Part shown: positions 6,209-8,218 of the stretch, piece after piece
How positions within the stretch are numbered: position 1 is the first letter of the stretch
Layout: every line of letters starts with the position of its first letter
Assembly (NCBI GenBank): GCA_013203065.1
Contig: JABMQV010000191.1
Coordinates: forward strand, 1 to 8,218
Length of the DNA stretch: 8,218 nt
Direction of reading: 5' to 3'
DNA from: Desulfobacteraceae bacterium
GTDB lineage: Bacteria > Desulfobacterota > DSM-4660 > Desulfatiglandales > Desulfatiglandaceae
The notes under the pieces: model-generated
Database searches by the model: none
The model's input: only the letters and a program-made list of their open reading frames with translations
Told to the model about the DNA's origin: nothing
Program-made: the position numbers and the translations under genes

Positions 6209-7462
6209 ATGTGGAAGGCCTATCCAAGACATAGCGTTAACCTGTCAGCAGGGTGCTATTCAGCTGTCCTGAATGCCCTTATCCGTGGAAGAGTGCTCCA
6301 GGGTCCCGAGGTGGAGACCTTCGAGAAAGGCTTTGCCGACTACCTTGGTGTTCGTCATGCCCTGGGCGTCTCATCGGGGCGGGCCGCCCTCTATCTGGCC
6401 TTTAAGGCGCTGCAGTTTTGTGAAGGGGATGAAATCATCATGCCGGCCTATACCTTTCATATTGTCCCCCTGGTGATCAAGGCCTGTGGCCTGAACCCTG
6501 TGTTCGTGGATGTGCTGCCGGACACCTACAATGCGGATGTTGCGCTCATGGAAAAGAAAATTACTCCAAGAACGAGGGCCATCCTTGCCACACATATGTA
6601 CGGTCAACCCTGCGATATGGAACCGGTTCTGCAACTTGCCCGGCAAAACGACTTGAGAGTTCTTGAAGATTGTGCCCACGCCCTTGGCGCCAGTTATAAG
6701 GGCCGCAAGGTAGGAAGCTTTGGCGACCTGGGGGCCTTTACCTTTGCCATGGCCAAGAACATGCCCTGCTTTGGCGGCGGCATGCTCACCACCAATGATG
6801 ACGACACCTATCGCAGGTTGGTGCACATGGTCCGCCCCCCGGGTACCGACAGATTGAAAGGCCTGTGGAAAGAGATCGTCTCAACCACCGTCAATTACCT
6901 GGTCACTCTCCCCCGGATTTTCTCCCTGAGTGTCTACCCGTTTATCAGGGCCTCAATGGCTCTGGGTTCCGGTTTTTTTGACCGGGAACCGGGGCAGGAA
7001 AGGGTTGCGCCAATCTCAGGGCAGTCCGAGTACTTCATTCGGTTGACGAACCTGCAGGCTGCCGTCGGACTTCACCAACTGACCCGGGTTGAAGCGATCA
7101 ACGCCAGGATGAATCGCAACGCCCTCTTATATAATGAACTCTTTGAGGGACAGCCGGGCATCAAGATCCCCGGGGTGTCTTCAGAAAGGACCCATACGTT
7201 TCTTTACTACCGAATCGAAGTGCCGGATCGGCAGGCGTTGCGGAAAATACTGATCCGCAAAGGGGTGGACACCATGCCGGACGATATGTCCAATTGCGCT
7301 CAATTACCCCCTTTTAGAGAAGCCAAAACCCGGTTGAGGGTCACACCGGGTCTGCCCGAAAGGATTTTGGGAATTCCAAACAATTCCCACCTGAAGGAGG
7401 AGGATGTTCACCATATCGCAAAAGGGGTCAAGTCCGCCCTTGATTCCTGTCGACCATCATAG
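6209..7462 (+). CDS. DegT/DnrJ/EryC1/StrS PLP-dependent sugar aminotransferase
   Basis: 417 residues, fold type I aminotransferase of the sugar-nucleotide family, normally converting a keto sugar to an amino sugar using glutamate and PLP. Seen: SSGRAALYLAFKAL at 55-68 (phosphate-binding end), MPAYTFHIVP at 78-87, HMYGQPCDM at 129-137, EDCAHALGASYKGRKVGSFG at 153-172 with D154 to pair with the PLP nitrogen, and FAMAKNMPCFGGGML at 179-193 with K183 as the probable Schiff-base lysine. PNNSHLKEEDV at 390-400 is the usual C-terminal signature. A partly hydrophobic block at about 216-262 appears to be an insertion compared with the usual 370-400 residue enzymes. ATG 6209 has GGGAGA at 6195-6200 upstream at good spacing. 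It is probably the last gene of the cluster. Family certain; the sugar substrate cannot be read from sequence. Confidence 0.92.
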   Translation: MWKAYPRHSVNLSAGCYSAVLNALIRGRVLQGPEVETFEKGFADYLGVRHALGVSSGRAALYLAFKALQFCEGDEIIMPAYTFHIVPLVIKACGLNPVFVDVLPDTYNADVALMEKKITPRTRAILATHMYGQPCDMEPVLQLARQNDLRVLEDCAHALGASYKGRKVGSFGDLGAFTFAMAKNMPCFGGGMLTTNDDDTYRRLVHMVRPPGTDRLKGLWKEIVSTTVNYLVTLPRIFSLSVYPFIRASMALGSGFFDREPGQERVAPISGQSEYFIRLTNLQAAVGLHQLTRVEAINARMNRNALLYNELFEGQPGIKIPGVSSERTHTFLYYRIEVPDRQALRKILIRKGVDTMPDDMSNCAQLPPFREAKTRLRVTPGLPERILGIPNNSHLKEEDVHHIAKGVKSALDSCRPS

Positions 7463-7475
7463 ACCGACCCCTGTC

Positions 7476-7503
7476 TTGACAAATCGCTCCATCATGATAA
7501 ATA
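7476..7503 (+). promoter_or_regulatory. Candidate distal promoter in the gap before serA
   Basis: A perfect TTGACA (7476-7481) is followed after 16 bases by TAAATA (7498-7503), a poor -10. If used, the serA leader would be about 185 bases long. It begins 14 bases after the aminotransferase stop codon. The rest of the 233-bp gap is AT-rich and has no clear terminator or riboswitch that I can recognise. Confidence 0.35.
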
Positions 7504-7654
7504 TTTAACGTCTTGTTGAACATGAAGATTTTGGGGATAAAAGCGAAACTTATTGTTATTTCAACATCAAAAAGCAACTAACCGTTCCCCCGTGCCTTTG
7601 TTCCTTGCCCATGAAATGTAGGTTGATTTTGTAAGATATTATCATTCCACAGAG

Positions 7655-7663
7655 TGGTACAAT
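7655..7663 (+). promoter_or_regulatory. Candidate extended -10 promoter close to serA
   Basis: TGGTACAAT (7655-7663) fits an extended -10 (TG, one base, then TACAAT with five of six bases). There is no good -35 at 17 bases upstream, as is common for extended -10 promoters. Transcription would start near 7670, giving a leader of about 26 bases. Confidence 0.4.
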
Positions 7664-7681
7664 TTCCGAGACGTTTAATTT

Positions 7682-7688
7682 AGGAGGT
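7682..7688 (+). promoter_or_regulatory. Strong Shine-Dalgarno site for serA
   Basis: AGGAGGT at 7682-7688 is a near-perfect anti-16S match, seven bases before the ATG at 7696. A nearer ATG at 7692 is out of frame and meets a stop after seven codons, so 7696 is the start. Confidence 0.85.
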
Positions 7689-7695
7689 ATAATGC

Positions 7696-8218
7696 ATGAA
7701 AGTTCTCGTAAGTGACCCTCTATCAGATGTGGGTATCAAAATATTCCAGGAGACCCCAGGCATTGACGTGCATGTGGATACCGGGCTTTCTCCGGAAGAA
7801 TTGAAAGGGATTATCGGCCAGTATGACGGTCTGGCTATCCGCAGCGCCACAAAGGTTACGGCAGAGATTCTTGAGGCCGCCGCCAGCCTGAAGGTTATTG
7901 GTCGGGCAGGGATCGGCCTGGACAATGTGGACATCCTCGCTGCCAGTCAGCGGGGGATCGTGGTTATGAATACCCCCGAAGGGAACACGATCACAACGGC
8001 CGAACATACAATCGCCATGATCCTGGCACTCTCAAGGAATATTCCCCAGGCCACGGCTTCGCTAAAGGAAGGAAAATGGGAAAAAAAGAAACTTAAAGGA
8101 CGAGAGGTCTTCAATAAGACACTGGGACTTATAGTAATATGGCATATTGGCAGTATCGTGTCTGACAGTGCCAAGGGAATGAATATGAAGGTCATTGTGT
8201 TTGATCCCTACATAAAAC
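7696..8218 (+). CDS. serA: D-3-phosphoglycerate dehydrogenase, N-terminal part, with disrupted NAD-binding motif
   Basis: 174 codons are visible and the gene runs off the window; full SerA proteins are about 525-530 residues in the long form. It oxidises 3-phosphoglycerate to phosphohydroxypyruvate with NAD, the first step of serine synthesis in the cytoplasm. Seen: MKVLVSDPLS at the N-terminus, IRSATKVTAE at 48-57, GRAGIGLDNVD at 69-79, VVMNTPEGNTITTAEHTIAM at 89-108, GKWEKKKLKGREVFNKTLG at 126-144 and VIVFDPY at 166-172. Where GIGNIG is expected (147-152) the sequence reads VIWHIG, so two of the three Rossmann glycines are missing although flanking residues are normal. A GGC triplet is present one frame off at 8141-8143, so clustered indels (sequencing error or mutation) are the simplest reading. 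The 233-bp gap and its own ribosome site suggest a separate transcript from the glycan cluster. Confidence 0.9.
   Translation, partial: MKVLVSDPLSDVGIKIFQETPGIDVHVDTGLSPEELKGIIGQYDGLAIRSATKVTAEILEAAASLKVIGRAGIGLDNVDILAASQRGIVVMNTPEGNTITTAEHTIAMILALSRNIPQATASLKEGKWEKKKLKGREVFNKTLGLIVIWHIGSIVSDSAKGMNMKVIVFDPYIK

Noticed and set aside
6371..6826. 151-codon minus-strand frame
   Set aside because: It is antisense to the conserved catalytic core of the aminotransferase, with no family resemblance.
7513..7566. TGTTGAA ... TTCAACA inverted pair in the gap before serA
   Set aside because: The arms are only seven bases and about 40 bases apart in AT-rich DNA, so chance is a sufficient explanation.

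Overview
The window is bacterial, moderately GC-rich and gene-dense, and reads as part of a cell-envelope glycan or glycolipid locus followed by the start of a serine-biosynthesis gene. The gene set and the phosphoglycerate dehydrogenase sequence resemble those of Desulfobacterota (Deltaproteobacteria). That placement rests on recalled protein resemblance only and is low confidence.

Layout. Positions 1-1343, minus strand: a NodU/CmcH/TobZ-type O-carbamoyltransferase whose C-terminus lies outside the window. Positions 1344-1572: a divergent intergenic region with a candidate promoter in each direction and a near-perfect 22-bp palindrome. Positions 1573-7462, plus strand: four genes in a row, namely (i) a fusion of a GtrA-like flippase domain with a GT39/ArnT-like polyprenyl-phosphate-sugar transferase, (ii) a flippase-like membrane protein of the LPG_synthase_TM/UPF0104 family, (iii) a cobalamin-binding-type radical SAM enzyme, and (iv) a DegT/DnrJ/EryC1/StrS PLP-dependent sugar aminotransferase. 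Positions 7463-7695: a regulatory gap. Positions 7696-8218: the 5' part of serA (D-3-phosphoglycerate dehydrogenase), cut by the window end.

How the genes may work together (inference). The DegT enzyme would make an amino sugar, and the radical SAM enzyme would modify the sugar or its lipid carrier. The GtrA domain and/or the LPG_synthase_TM protein would move a lipid-linked sugar across the inner membrane, and the GT39 part would transfer it to an acceptor on the periplasmic face. The divergent carbamoyltransferase would add O-carbamoyl groups. The logic resembles the Arn (L-Ara4N) pathway, but the parts differ and no polyprenyl-phosphate glycosyltransferase (ArnC/PglC type) is visible here.

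Two conserved proteins carry local sequence oddities. The radical SAM gene appears to have a compensated pair of 1-base frameshifts at about 5711-5740. serA has lost the Rossmann GxGxxG motif at 8134-8151 while both flanks are intact. Both look like clustered small indels, so base-calling error in this sequence should be excluded before any biological reading. No RNA genes, insertion sequences, CRISPR arrays or convincing rho-independent terminators were seen.
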